From an uncultured Oscillospiraceae bacterium (GTDB taxonomy: Bacteria; Bacillota; Clostridia; Oscillospirales; Acutalibacteraceae): DNA of 64,000 nt. The stretch lies in contig UQLR01000014.1 of assembly GCA_900541975.1 (NCBI GenBank), forward strand, positions 1 to 64,000, read 5' to 3'. A program made the position numbers and the translations under genes. The notes under the pieces were generated by a model. The model did no database searches. It was not told the origin of the DNA and saw nothing but the letters and a program-made list of their open reading frames with translations. Below are positions 43,149 through 52,433 of this stretch, piece after piece (positions within the stretch are counted from its first letter, which is position 1; each line of letters opens with the position of its first letter).

Positions 43149-44065
43149 AAAAAATTACGGCTGAACTTTTACGCATGGTATCTGAATTTAAAGGTACGTT
43201 TCAGGGTGCGTTCAATATCCGGGAGAACGGGCGCTGCGCCGGCAGGCAGTCCACAGAGCATATCAGTATTGAACCCAAAGAAGACGGCCTGCCCGGGATA
43301 GTTGTGCGTGTAGAACCCGGAACCAAGGGAGAAACTGTCTATATCCCGGCCTGTGTAACACATGGCGGAATAGATGATCTTGTGTATAACGATTTTTATA
43401 TAGGGGCGGATGCAGACGTTACTATTGTTGCGGGCTGCGGCGTGCATACAGACGGAGAGGAAGAGGCACGCCATAACGGGATTCACCGCTTCGTTTTGGA
43501 AAAGGGCGCGCATGTGTTGTATAAGGAGAAGCATGTAGGAACGGGAGACGGTGCTGGTCTACGTCGTATTGATCCTGTAACGCAGGCAGTTTTGTGGGAA
43601 GACGCCGTGCTGGAAATGGACACGGTCCAGATCCGCGGCGTGGATACCACCGAACGTAAAACAACGGCAACGCTGCATTCCCGCGCCAGAATGATCGTGC
43701 GGGAACGGATTATGACCGATGGGCGGGAAACAGCCAAATCAGATTTTGAAGTCACGCTGCAAGGGGAAGATTCCGGCGTGGATTTGGTGTCCCGTTCGGT
43801 TGCAAGGGGGCATTCGCATCAGTCGTTTTATTCCAATGTCCATGGCAATAACCGCTGCACCGGCCATTCAGAGTGCGACGCAATTCTGGCGGATCATGGA
43901 ATGGTTACAGCGTTGCCTGCTTTACAGGCAGCGCATGTAGACGCCTCGCTGATTCATGAGGCGGCAATTGGGAAAATTGCCGGGGAGCAGATTTTAAAGC
44001 TGTGTACGCTTGGGTTAACAGAGGAAGAGGCGGAAAGAAAAATTATAGACGGCTTTTTGAAATAA
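43145..44065 (+). CDS. SufB/SufD-like scaffold protein
   Basis: A 306-residue protein with the right-handed beta-helix SufBD fold (repeated short strands in the middle) and a C-terminal helical SufC-binding end. It has no long N-terminal helical domain, so it is shorter than SufB or SufD of the full SUF operon. ARGHSHQSFYSNVHGN and HTDGEEEARHNGIHRFV are family-like, with His-rich motifs, and LIHEAAIGKIAGEQILKL is the C-terminal core. No sufS, sufU or sufE is nearby. Likely scaffold for Fe-S cluster assembly with its ATPase partner. Confidence 0.86.
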   Translation: MKKITAELLRMVSEFKGTFQGAFNIRENGRCAGRQSTEHISIEPKEDGLPGIVVRVEPGTKGETVYIPACVTHGGIDDLVYNDFYIGADADVTIVAGCGVHTDGEEEARHNGIHRFVLEKGAHVLYKEKHVGTGDGAGLRRIDPVTQAVLWEDAVLEMDTVQIRGVDTTERKTTATLHSRARMIVRERIMTDGRETAKSDFEVTLQGEDSGVDLVSRSVARGHSHQSFYSNVHGNNRCTGHSECDAILADHGMVTALPALQAAHVDASLIHEAAIGKIAGEQILKLCTLGLTEEEAERKIIDGFLK

Positions 44066-44302
44066 AACGCTGAAAAGCGCTGTACAAAACAAAAGGCAAA
44101 TTTTCTTTTTTTAAGACTTATTCTGCGAGTACGGAAAATTTTTTGCCTTTTGCTCTTTAAAACAGCGGGTGGTTCCTGTATACTGGAACTGCCCGCTGTT
44201 TTTTATTGCAGGCTTTTTAGTTGCTGTATTTGTGTTAGAGAAACGGGGAAAAACCCATTACCGGATATTTCCCAAAAGAAAAGGAAAAGGAAGGCAGTGA
44301 AG

Positions 44303-44974
44303 ATGTACCGTATTTTCATTGTAGAAGACGATCAGGGGATTGCCCATGCAATCCGGGAACAAGCGGAAAGATGGGGGTTGTATGCCAAATGCGCCCAGGA
44401 TTTTAGAAATATTCTTTCAGAGTTTTCAGAATACGCGCCGCATTTGGTGCTGCTTGATATTTCGCTTCCGTTTTTTAACGGCTATTACTGGTGTGAAGAA
44501 ATCAGAAAGCTTTCCAAGGTGCCAATCCTTTTTATTTCGTCTGCATCGGATAATATGAATATTGTTATGGCGATGAACATGGGGGCCGACGATTTTATTG
44601 CCAAACCCTTTGACCGGAGCGTACTGATGGCAAAAATACAGGCAATGCTCCGGCGTACCTATGATTTTGCGGCTTCTGTTCCGGTTTTGGAACATCGCGG
44701 CGCGCTTTTAAATACGGGCGACAACACCCTTGCCTATCGGGGAAAGCAGATTGAGCTGACAAAAAATGAGTACCGTATTTTGCTTGCGCTTATGGAAAAT
44801 AAAGGGAAAACAGTTAGCCGCGAACGGCTGATGGAACGTCTATGGGAAACGGATCATTTTATAGACGACAATACCCTTACAGTCAATGTCAACCGTCTGC
44901 GTAAAAAACTGGAGGCGGTCGGCCTTACAGATTTTATTGCAACCAAGTTCGGGGTGGGCTATATCGTCGCTTGA
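44303..44974 (+). CDS. Response regulator, OmpR/BceR-like
   Basis: A 223-residue two-component regulator. The receiver has VEDD, the phosphorylated Asp in LVLLDISLP and Lys in FIAKPFD; the winged-helix output domain contains ELTKNEYRILLALMENKG. The ATG at 44303 follows an AGGAAGGC-type ribosome binding site. It leads a regulator-kinase-ATPase-permease set of the Bce (peptide-antibiotic sensing and resistance) type. Confidence 0.93.
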   Translation: MYRIFIVEDDQGIAHAIREQAERWGLYAKCAQDFRNILSEFSEYAPHLVLLDISLPFFNGYYWCEEIRKLSKVPILFISSASDNMNIVMAMNMGADDFIAKPFDRSVLMAKIQAMLRRTYDFAASVPVLEHRGALLNTGDNTLAYRGKQIELTKNEYRILLALMENKGKTVSRERLMERLWETDHFIDDNTLTVNVNRLRKKLEAVGLTDFIATKFGVGYIVA

Positions 44975-44997
44975 TCAAAGAAGAAAGAAGGGGTTGG

Positions 44998-45990
44998 ATG
45001 TATTTTATTTTTTTCTATATAAAGCAGCATCGGCTTGGGATCCTGGCTTTTTTTCTTTTTTGTATGGTATTTCTTGCCGCCTTTTTGCTATATCGGCTGC
45101 CGGCCGGCGCTGTAATGTATCCTGCGCTGGTCTGCATGCTGGTGGGACTTGTGTTTTTAACATTTCATTTTTATAAAACATACCGCAAGCATCGGCAGCT
45201 GCAGGCCCTTATGCGTCTTCCGGCTTCTTTAATAGAAACTTTTCCGCCTGTGTATACGCAGGACGACGCCGATTATCAGCAGCTTATCAGGTTGCTTGCA
45301 TCTGCGCAAAAGCAGCTGGAGACACAGATGCGCCTGCAATACTCCGACATGGTGGATTATTATACCAATTGGGCGCATCAGATTAAGACGCCCATTGCGT
45401 CCATGCGGCTGACGCTGCAAAACGAAGATTCCGACCTCGCCCGCAGGCTGTCAGACGACTTGTTCCGCATTGAGCAGTATGTAGAAATGGCGCTTGTTTT
45501 CGTCAGGCTGGATTCTTCCTCCAGCGATTATGTTATACGGGAATATAAGCTGGATGACGTCATTCGGCAGGCTATCCGAAGATTTGCCGGGCAATTTATA
45601 CGCAAAAAAATCCGGCTTGTCTATACGCCGGTGGATGTCTGTGTTGTTACAGACGAAAAATGGCTGTTGTTTGTCATAGAGCAAGTGCTTTCCAATGCGT
45701 TGAAATATACGCCGCCTTCCGGTACGATTACAATTAATATGGAACAGCCCAAAACGTTGTGTATCCGCGATACGGGGATTGGCATCGCGCCGGAAGACCT
45801 TCCCCGTATTTTTGAAAAGGGTTATACAGGGTATAACGGCAGGGAAGATAAAAAGGCAAGCGGAATCGGGCTTTATCTATGCAGGAAAATCTGTAAAAAT
45901 TTGGGGCATGCGATTGCAGCCAATGCCTCTTTGGACAACGGTACAGTCATACGCATCTATCTGGAGCAGGCAAAGCTGGAAATAGAATAA
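44998..45990 (+). CDS. Sensor histidine kinase, BceS-like
   Basis: A 330-residue intramembrane-sensing kinase: two N-terminal helices with almost no outside loop, then a DHp region with WAHQIKTPIASMRL and an ATPase domain with NALKYTPPSG and GIGLYLCRKI. Kinases of this kind do not sense the antibiotic directly but through the ABC transporter. The ATG at 44998 has GAAGGGG upstream; a TTG overlapping the regulator stop (44971) is an alternative. Confidence 0.9.
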   Translation: MYFIFFYIKQHRLGILAFFLFCMVFLAAFLLYRLPAGAVMYPALVCMLVGLVFLTFHFYKTYRKHRQLQALMRLPASLIETFPPVYTQDDADYQQLIRLLASAQKQLETQMRLQYSDMVDYYTNWAHQIKTPIASMRLTLQNEDSDLARRLSDDLFRIEQYVEMALVFVRLDSSSSDYVIREYKLDDVIRQAIRRFAGQFIRKKIRLVYTPVDVCVVTDEKWLLFVIEQVLSNALKYTPPSGTITINMEQPKTLCIRDTGIGIAPEDLPRIFEKGYTGYNGREDKKASGIGLYLCRKICKNLGHAIAANASLDNGTVIRIYLEQAKLEIE

Positions 45991-45991
45991 C

Positions 45992-46069
45992 CTTCTTACA
46001 AAACTGTAAGAAGTACAGGGGGAAATGTAAGCCGCTTCCATGGCGCTGCGTTTCCCTTTTTGCTACAAT
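45992..46069 (+). promoter_or_regulatory. Perfect palindrome and promoter of the Bce-type transporter
   Basis: CTTCTTACA, AAAC, TGTAAGAAG is an exact 9-4-9 inverted repeat (45992-46013). A TACAAT (46064-46069) -10 box lies downstream with no good -35, as expected for an activated promoter. It should be the binding site of the regulator at 44303-44974. Confidence 0.65.
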
Positions 46070-46099
46070 GAAAGCACCAAAGCAATAGGAGGAACGTAT

Positions 46100-46864
46100 A
46101 TGAGTATATTGGAAGTCGGCGGGTTGAAAAAAGTATATACCACCCGTTTTGGCGGAAATAAGGTAGAAGCGCTCAAAAATGTATCTTTCCGTGTGGAGCA
46201 GGGAGAATACGTCGCTATTATGGGAGAATCAGGCTCCGGTAAAACAACACTTTTGAATATTTTGGCAGCGCTCGATAAGCCAACCAGTGGCACAGTGCTG
46301 TTGGACGGACAAGATCTTTCCCAAATTAAGGAATCCCGCATTACCGCATTTCGCCGGGACAACTTAGGGTTTGTCTTTCAGGATTTTAATTTGCTCGACA
46401 CATTTTCTTTAGAGGACAATATTTATCTTCCGTTGGTACTGGCAGGAAAGCCTCATACGGAAATGAGGCAGCGGCTTGCACCTGTTGCGGCGCAGCTTGG
46501 CATTACGGATATTTTAAAAAAATACCCATATGAGGTTTCCGGCGGACAAAAGCAGCGCGCGGCGGTGGCCAGAGCGCTGATCACCGGCCCACGCCTGATT
46601 CTGGCCGACGAGCCTACCGGCGCGCTTGACTCCAGAGCTACCGATGAGCTGCTCAACCTGTTTGCTAAAATCAATCAAAGCCGTCAGACCATTTTAATGG
46701 TCACACACTCTGTAAAGGCTGCCAGCCATGCTGGAAGGGTGCTGTTTATTAAAGACGGCGAGGTTTTTCACCAGATCTACCGCGGCAACAGCAGCAACGA
46801 GCAGCTCTATCAGAAAATATCCGATACCCTAACGATGCTTGCAACAGGCGGTGAAAGAAAATGA
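46100..46864 (+). CDS. ABC transporter ATPase, BceA-like
   Basis: A 254-residue ATPase: Walker A GESGSGKTT, signature VSGGQKQR, Walker [10 protein letters not shown]-loop MVTHS. ATG at 46100 has AGGAGG upstream. It overlaps the permease by ATGA. With the permease and the two-component genes it forms a Bce-type peptide-antibiotic detoxification module. Confidence 0.93.
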   Translation: MSILEVGGLKKVYTTRFGGNKVEALKNVSFRVEQGEYVAIMGESGSGKTTLLNILAALDKPTSGTVLLDGQDLSQIKESRITAFRRDNLGFVFQDFNLLDTFSLEDNIYLPLVLAGKPHTEMRQRLAPVAAQLGITDILKKYPYEVSGGQKQRAAVARALITGPRLILADEPTGALDSRATDELLNLFAKINQSRQTILMVTHSVKAASHAGRVLFIKDGEVFHQIYRGNSSNEQLYQKISDTLTMLATGGERK

Positions 46865-48918
46865 AAAAGGGATTTTACTTAAAGCTTGCATGGCTGGGCA
46901 TTCGGAAAAATAAAAAGCTGTATACGCCTTATCTGTTAACCTGTATTGGCATGGTTATGATGTTCTATATCGTTTCTTTCTTAGGGAGCAGCAATGTGCT
47001 TGCCGGTATGGCCGGCGGGGACACCATGCAGGGAACGCTTAGCCTGGGTAGCGGGGTTATCGGTGTGTTTTCCTTAATTTTTCTGTTTTACACCCATTCT
47101 TTTTTAATCCGCAGAAGAAAAAAAGAGTTTGGGCTGTATAACATACTTGGTATGGAAAAACGCAATTTGGTCCGTGTGCTTTTATGGGAAAGCCTGCTTA
47201 TTGCGCTGCTGTCTCTTGCGTTGGGGCTGCTTGCAGGTATTGTGTTTTCTAAATTTGCCGAGCTGGGAATGGTTAATATTTTGGAAGGGACGGCAACGTT
47301 TTCCCTAACGCTTGCGCCTGAGGGAATTTTACAGACGTTGACGCTATTCGCCGTTATTTTTACCCTGCTTCTGCTCAACACGCTGCGCCAGATTCATCTG
47401 ACCAATCCCATTGAGCTGTTACACAGTGAAAGCGCCGGCGAAAAACCGCCGAAAGCCAACTGGATTTTAGCGCTGTGCGGCATATTTATTCTGGCCGGTG
47501 CGTATTACCTGGCAGTTTCCATTCAGGAGCCGGTGACGGCTATGCTGTGGTTTTTTGTGGCGGCCGTGCTGGTTATTATCGCTACGTATCTGCTATTCAT
47601 TGCCGGCTCGGTGACAGTTTGCCGACTTCTGCAAAAGAAAAAAAGCTACTATTATAAAACCAGCCATTTTGTTTCGGTATCCTCTATGGCGTACCGCATG
47701 AAGCGCAACGGCGCGGGACTTGCTTCTATTTGTATTCTCTGTACCATGGTGCTGGTTATGGTGTCGTCTACTGTCTGCCTGTACATTGGGGCAGAAGACA
47801 GCCTGCGCAGCCGTTATCCCCGGAATATTAATCTGGATACCTCTGTAAGCAGCCTGGCCATGCTGCATTCTGACAAAGTAAAAGAAATCAAAGCGTGCAC
47901 GTCTCAAATTGTTGCAGAAAACGGACAAAGTATGCAAAATGTGTTGGATTACAACGTTGCCGCGTTTGTGGGGTATATTGAAAACGGCCGGATTGCAACG
48001 GACAATTCCAATCCATATGCCTTCCAGTTGAACGCCTATTCCGATGTATGGCAAATCTTTATAATATCTTTGGACGATTATAACCGGTTGATGGGGAAAG
48101 ATGAAACATTAAAACCCGGCCAGGCGCTGATTTATACGACAAAGCAGAATGCATATCCGGAGGATACGATTGCGATCGGCGAGGCGGAACCGCTGAAAAT
48201 TCAAAAGGTTGTGACAGACTTTACTGATAATGGATTGGACACCATGCAGGTTATATCCTCTCTTTTTATTTTTGTCCCGGATTTTGAAGAATACGTCGCT
48301 CCATTGACAAAGCTCACAGAAGAAGACGGAGACCCGCTGCTGCAGATGCACTGGTATTATGCGTTTGACCTGGATTGTGACGATCAGACGCAAATACAGA
48401 TACAGGAGCAGCTGGAAAAAGGACTGCAACAGTTTTACGTGTCAAGTGCTACAGAGGAATTTTCTACCTATTGCGAGGGCGTGGTAGAGGAGCGCGCCGG
48501 GTTTTATGGGTTGTATGGAGGGCTGTTTTTTCTGGGCATTCTTCTGGGTGTGGTATTTATCTTTGCCGCCGTGCTGATTATGTATTATAAACAGGTTTCA
48601 GAAGGGTACGAGGATCATTCCCGCTTTGCTATCATGCAAAAAGTTGGCATGACGAAAAAGGAGATTAAAAAAAGCATTAATTCTCAGGTGTTAACCGTCT
48701 TTTTCCTTCCTCTTATAGCAGCGGGTCTGCATCTTGCGTTTGCTTTTCCGTTGATCTATAAGCTGCTGGTGCTGTTCAGCCTTACAAACCTGCAATTGCT
48801 TATTTTTGTTACAATATGCTGTTATCTTGCATTTGCGTTGTTTTACGCACTGGTATACCGCATTACTTCTAAAGCGTACTATTCTATTGTCAGCAGTGCA
48901 GAAGAAAGAGGCTTATAA
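46861..48918 (+). CDS. ABC transporter permease, BceB-like (FtsX fold)
   Basis: A 685-residue permease with ten predicted helices and a large extracellular domain of about 200 residues between helices 7 and 8 (roughly 315-545). It starts MKKGFYLKLAWLGIRKNKKLY and has FSLIFLFYTHSFLIRRRKKEFGLYNILGM, the FtsX-domain coupling loop seen in all Bce permeases. The outside domain would recognise the antibiotic or its lipid target. A terminator follows. Confidence 0.92.
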   Translation: MKKGFYLKLAWLGIRKNKKLYTPYLLTCIGMVMMFYIVSFLGSSNVLAGMAGGDTMQGTLSLGSGVIGVFSLIFLFYTHSFLIRRRKKEFGLYNILGMEKRNLVRVLLWESLLIALLSLALGLLAGIVFSKFAELGMVNILEGTATFSLTLAPEGILQTLTLFAVIFTLLLLNTLRQIHLTNPIELLHSESAGEKPPKANWILALCGIFILAGAYYLAVSIQEPVTAMLWFFVAAVLVIIATYLLFIAGSVTVCRLLQKKKSYYYKTSHFVSVSSMAYRMKRNGAGLASICILCTMVLVMVSSTVCLYIGAEDSLRSRYPRNINLDTSVSSLAMLHSDKVKEIKACTSQIVAENGQSMQNVLDYNVAAFVGYIENGRIATDNSNPYAFQLNAYSDVWQIFIISLDDYNRLMGKDETLKPGQALIYTTKQNAYPEDTIAIGEAEPLKIQKVVTDFTDNGLDTMQVISSLFIFVPDFEEYVAPLTKLTEEDGDPLLQMHWYYAFDLDCDDQTQIQIQEQLEKGLQQFYVSSATEEFSTYCEGVVEERAGFYGLYGGLFFLGILLGVVFIFAAVLIMYYKQVSEGYEDHSRFAIMQKVGMTKKEIKKSINSQVLTVFFLPLIAAGLHLAFAFPLIYKLLVLFSLTNLQLLIFVTICCYLAFALFYALVYRITSKAYYSIVSSAEERGL

Positions 48919-48926
48919 AATTTCAT

Positions 48927-48955
48927 AAAAAGAGGGCGCTTATGCGCCCTCTTTT
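48927..48955. terminator. Bidirectional terminator
   Basis: AAAAAGAGGGCGC / GCGCCCTCTTTT hairpin with a 4-nt loop, between the permease and the convergent gpsA. Confidence 0.88.
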
Positions 48956-48991
48956 CTGGTAAAACAAAACGGAGAAAAAAATAAAGCTGTG

Positions 48992-49957
48992 TCAATCAAA
49001 TTCTTCTTTTATACTTCTTAAAAATAGGGCAGACAAAGTAGTCTTTGGATCTTTATGGTCTGCCAGTACATCGTTTACCGCTTTTGCAATAGGCAGGTCG
49101 ACCTTATATTGCGCGCCAAGACGGATCAGTGCGCGTGTGGTGGAAACGCCCTCTGCAAGCTTATGAAAATGCTCCCCTTTTACGCACATTTCTCCATATC
49201 TTCTGTTATGGCTGAATGGGGAAAAGAGCGTCGCCTCGTAATCGCCCAGATGGCACAGCCCATAAGCGGACATTTCATTTCCACCCATGGCTTTGATCAG
49301 GCGTGCAATTTCCCTTGTGCCTCTGGCCATCAGCGCGCCTTTAAGAGAAGAGCAGTTCAGGCCGTCGAGCATGCCTGCTGCGATGCCAACCACATTTTTT
49401 GAAGCCGCGCCTACCTCTGTTCCAATCATGTCTTTGCCCAGGTAAAAACGAATCAGTTCACTTGAAAAACGGTTGACCAGCATTTCTTTAACTGACCGGT
49501 TGCAGGAATCGATCACCATGCAATTGGGGATGCCTTTAACAAAATCTTGCGGATGGCCGGGGCCGACCCAAACGGCAATTGGCGTGGTCTGCTCGTCGAC
49601 AAAGCTTCCCACAATTTGTGAAAGACGCAGGCCGGTCGTTTCCTCCAGTCCTTTCATACATAAAACAATCGGCTTTCCCTGTATGCTTTCTTTGGCTAAG
49701 CGCGACATAAAGGAGCGCAGGTGTTGTGAGCTGATCGAGATAATCATGACGTCGGCATGCTCTACAGCCGCCGTCAGATCATCGGTAAAAATTACCTGAT
49801 CGCCAAAGCTGAGATATTCATTTTTTCTTTCTGCTTTCAGCTGTAACAGCTCCGGCGCCTCCGGAAGGCCCCAGGAACAAACGCGGTTTCCGATTCTATC
49901 CTGATACCATGCAATAAAAGAGCCCCATCGTCCGCAACCTAAAACAGATACATTCAA
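48992..49957 (-). CDS. gpsA: NAD(P)-dependent glycerol-3-phosphate dehydrogenase
   Basis: Makes sn-glycerol-3-phosphate for phospholipid synthesis. The 321-residue protein has the Rossmann start VLGCGRWGSFIAW, WVGPGHPQDF, and the catalytic lysine in GAASKNVVGIAAG. The first glycine motif (GxGxxG as GCGRWG) is normal. It sits alone on the minus strand, with a terminator to its right-hand side in the window. Confidence 0.92.
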   Translation of the reverse strand: MNVSVLGCGRWGSFIAWYQDRIGNRVCSWGLPEAPELLQLKAERKNEYLSFGDQVIFTDDLTAAVEHADVMIISISSQHLRSFMSRLAKESIQGKPIVLCMKGLEETTGLRLSQIVGSFVDEQTTPIAVWVGPGHPQDFVKGIPNCMVIDSCNRSVKEMLVNRFSSELIRFYLGKDMIGTEVGAASKNVVGIAAGMLDGLNCSSLKGALMARGTREIARLIKAMGGNEMSAYGLCHLGDYEATLFSPFSHNRRYGEMCVKGEHFHKLAEGVSTTRALIRLGAQYKVDLPIAKAVNDVLADHKDPKTTLSALFLRSIKEEFD

Positions 49958-50015
49958 AGAAGCACACCACCTTGTTTAAGTTTAGGAAGATTATACCATA
50001 TTTATATAAAAAATA

Positions 50016-50423
50016 CTATAGTCTGTTGCAACCGTTTTCCACATGGGCAGAATTTTTTTTATTGGCATGCTTCCTGCTGAACAACGTTTTTAAACCCATC
50101 AGTAAAAGCAGAGCGCCAAACATTTTGGAAAGCAAGGTGTTGTCTATATTTGCCGAAAGCCATGCGCCCGCAAAAGAGCCCAAAATTCCCAAAAGGGCAA
50201 AAGGAATGGCAAGACGCCAGACAATCAGCTTTTTTCTTTGATAAAAAAACAGCGCAATGACAGCTGCAGGCAGGAAAAAAAGCAGATTAATCCCCTGTGC
50301 CTGGTCTTGCGGCGTATTTGTAAACAGACTCAGGTAAATGATCAGTACACCCCCGCCGCCCATGCCCATAGCGCCTAACAGGCCCGATAAAATACCCGCG
50401 GCGGCAGAAAGAAAGGCGTTCAA
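50016..50423 (-). CDS. TauE/SafE (TSUP) half-protein, second gene
   Basis: A 135-residue membrane protein equal to one TSUP repeat, with four helices and the glycine-rich SGLLGAMGMGGGGVLIIYL start. The first gene's TGA overlaps a TTG that gives MNAFLSAAAG, which I take as the start. Probably assembles with the preceding gene's product into a full eight-helix anion (sulfite- or sulfonate-type) exporter. Confidence 0.8.
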   Translation of the reverse strand: MNAFLSAAAGILSGLLGAMGMGGGGVLIIYLSLFTNTPQDQAQGINLLFFLPAAVIALFFYQRKKLIVWRLAIPFALLGILGSFAGAWLSANIDNTLLSKMFGALLLLMGLKTLFSRKHANKKNSAHVENGCNRL

Positions 50424-50767
50424 CGCAACAACAGGCGAACGCCTGCCCAAATCATCAAAAGCGAAAACGCTTTTTTCAGCAGCTTGTCATCTATTCTGGG
50501 CAACAGCCATGCGCCCAGAATAGAACCCAGTACACCCCACCAGATATACGGTTGTACATCCAAAAAGGTCACTTTTCCCGCCTGAAGATAGCTCCATGCG
50601 CTTGAAATACAAATTGGCAAAATAATAGACACCGAAGTTGCATGCGCTTTTTTGCGATCTATTCTTTTATTAAGCATGGGGACGACAACCATACCGCCGC
50701 CTGCACCTAAAAGACCGTTAAGCATGCCGGTTATGGTAGCGCCAAGCGCAAAAGTAAGCTTTTTCAC
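50420..50767 (-). CDS. TauE/SafE (TSUP) half-protein, first gene
   Basis: A 115-residue, four-helix protein with GMLNGLLGAGGGMVVVPML, the TSUP repeat signature. The GTG at 50767 has GGAAGGA 8 nt upstream; the longer frame to 50860 reads into the terminator. It overlaps the next gene by 4 bp. Split TSUP transporters are known, and both halves are intact. Confidence 0.8.
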   Translation of the reverse strand: MKKLTFALGATITGMLNGLLGAGGGMVVVPMLNKRIDRKKAHATSVSIILPICISSAWSYLQAGKVTFLDVQPYIWWGVLGSILGAWLLPRIDDKLLKKAFSLLMIWAGVRLLLR

Positions 50768-50841
50768 AAATAGTTCCTTCCCGCCATAAAAAATCGTTTC
50801 TATCAGATATTGTTTATAAAAACTTTCGGAAATATGCAAAA

Positions 50842-50866
50842 ACACCGTGCTTGTAAGCACGGTGTT
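50842..50866. terminator. Bidirectional terminator flanking the probable 6S RNA
   Basis: ACACCGTGCTT / AAGCACGGTGT stem with T tails on both strands. Confidence 0.8.
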
Positions 50867-50879
50867 TTATTATGGATTG

Positions 50880-51062
50880 TTGCCCGCCGGACCGTATTGG
50901 TTGATGATAACCTGCCTACACAAAAGCAGGTGGGTGCTCTCCCCGCGGGTTCACGCTCCCTTCGTCCGCTTAGCGGGAGGTCTGCAATCCGCCGCGGGAG
51001 CAAAGCTCCCAAAATATCGATTGTAGGGTTATATGAACACAATTCGCGCATCAGGCAGGCGG
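50880..51062 (-). ncRNA. ssrS: Probable 6S RNA
   Basis: A minus-strand structured segment of about 183 nt with no supported ORF. The two ends pair: GCCTGCC (51060-51054) with GGCGGGC (50888-50882). The inside reads as long paired arms with large bulges (for example TGGGAGCTTTGCTCCC and ACCTGC...GCAGGT), as in Firmicutes 6S RNA. It lies between a gene and a terminator. 6S RNA binds RNA polymerase holoenzyme in stationary phase. Assigned by pattern and by recollection of Clostridia 6S sequences. Confidence 0.65.
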
Positions 51063-51066
51063 TGGG

Positions 51067-51378
51067 TTAAAGTGATTCCTCTTCCGGGTCGTTTTCATCA
51101 TAAATTTCTTCAAAGTGGCTTTCAAAAATCTCTGCAAGTTTACTTAAAAGGTCTTCGTCTTCCACCTCTGTTAAAACTTCTTCGCCGTCTTCTTCCACAG
51201 CTTCAAATATATAGTATTCGCCGTCAGACTCCACTTGCTCTTCCGGTGTTTCAAAAACGGGGTAAAGTGCGTAAAAAACACCGTCATCGTTTTCAATTAC
51301 GTCAAGGATTTCAAATGTATGCTCATTGTCTTCCTCGTCAAGCAGGGTTATTAAATCTGCCGCGTATTCATTATCCAT
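51067..51378 (-). CDS. DUF1292 acidic protein (YrzB-like)
   Basis: A 103-residue, strongly acidic protein with LITLLDEEDNEHTFEILDVI and YYIFEAVEEDGEEVL, the DUF1292 pattern of Firmicutes. The start at 51378 is chosen because AAAGGA abuts the ATG at 51387 but is properly spaced from 51378. Often near yrrK/yrvM-type genes in relatives; function not established. The 3' end borders the probable 6S RNA. Confidence 0.9.
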   Translation of the reverse strand: MDNEYAADLITLLDEEDNEHTFEILDVIENDDGVFYALYPVFETPEEQVESDGEYYIFEAVEEDGEEVLTEVEDEDLLSKLAEIFESHFEEIYDENDPEEESL

Positions 51379-51505
51379 ACTGCTCATTCCTTTCAGATCA
51401 GACCAAAAACTCTATTCCTATTTTACCCTTGTGTACAGATTTAGTCAAGGAAAAGTTTAGCTAAACAAAAAATATAAAAAAAATAGAAAAAGTTTAAAAA
51501 AAGTA

Positions 51506-51533
51506 TTGACAATATGAAAAAAGATGTTATAAT
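51506..51533 (+). promoter_or_regulatory. Strong promoter of the long non-coding transcript
   Basis: TTGACA (51506-51511), a 16-bp spacer and TATAAT (51528-51533), both perfect. The transcript would start near 51540. Confidence 0.85.
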
Positions 51534-51865
51534 AAAGATGAACTTAAGGAGAGGCAGTGAATCAAAAGCTGATTCTAAAGTGAAGCAGCCGCAATGAAAA
51601 GCAGTAAGGTTTTAAGCAGTGTAAGTTGGTTTGGAGAAGAAACGTTAAAAGCTTAAAGCCAAAAGCACAGTAAGGGTTTTGTTTACACTAAAAACTGTCG
51701 GCAATATTTGGTTCCTGTTTTAAGCATGATTATAACGAAGGGAAAAGCGATAGTAAAAGAATAAAATGTACTTGTCTAAGACAGTTTATTTTCGTTGTGC
51801 GCTTTATTTTTCGGACAGTCAGTTGCTGAACCTTAAGGAAATGGAAAAGAAAGGAGCTGAGTCCA

Positions 51866-51940
51866 ATGGGCGAATTGACACCTGGAAGTTCTTACAGCTT
51901 CGTTCCTGCGGAACGGAGCTCAGATATAAAGCGGGTTTGA
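51866..51940 (+). CDS. Possible 24-residue peptide inside the long transcript
   Basis: ATG with AAAGGAG 9 nt upstream, encoding MGELTPGSSYSFVPAERSSD and four more residues (IKRV). Its second half coincides with the 51896-51920 hairpin, so the conserved element may be RNA structure rather than peptide. Could be a leader peptide or chance. Confidence 0.3.
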   Translation: MGELTPGSSYSFVPAERSSDIKRV

Positions 51941-52433
51941 GAATATCGCTTTTGTTTTATAGAGAAACAGGCAGATGATAAAACATTTTTAAATATTATG
52001 AAAAATAAGAAAGTAGTTCTTTATCCTCTGTAGCTTTTTACAATACCCAATGGGGAATAGGATATTTAGAATTTCGCTTTATAGAAAGAACTTACAATTG
52101 AATAGCGAGCAGTTGTAGTATCAATGAGGAAATGCATTGAGAAACACAAGTATAATTTTTATTATGGACGCAAGCCTTAAAAGCAAAAACTTCGATTTGT
52201 TTGTACGTTCCGGGGATAAAATTTATAAACAAATTGATAAAGACAGAAGGTCTTTATATAGAGTAAAAACATGAAGGTATTCTGCAAAAACAGGATGCTG
52301 AGGGTTGTGGGGGATAACATCCATAGCCGAATGTAATTTTGCTGAAAGGTGTCCGGGTATTCAGAAGATATTTATCTTTAATTATAGATATAGATGGATT
52401 CTAATACAATCAGCTAAGGATAAAAATTGTATT

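Noticed and set aside
50803..51070. ORFs of about 80-86 residues on both strands over the 6S-like region
   Set aside because: No ribosome binding sites and odd composition; a structured RNA explains the segment.
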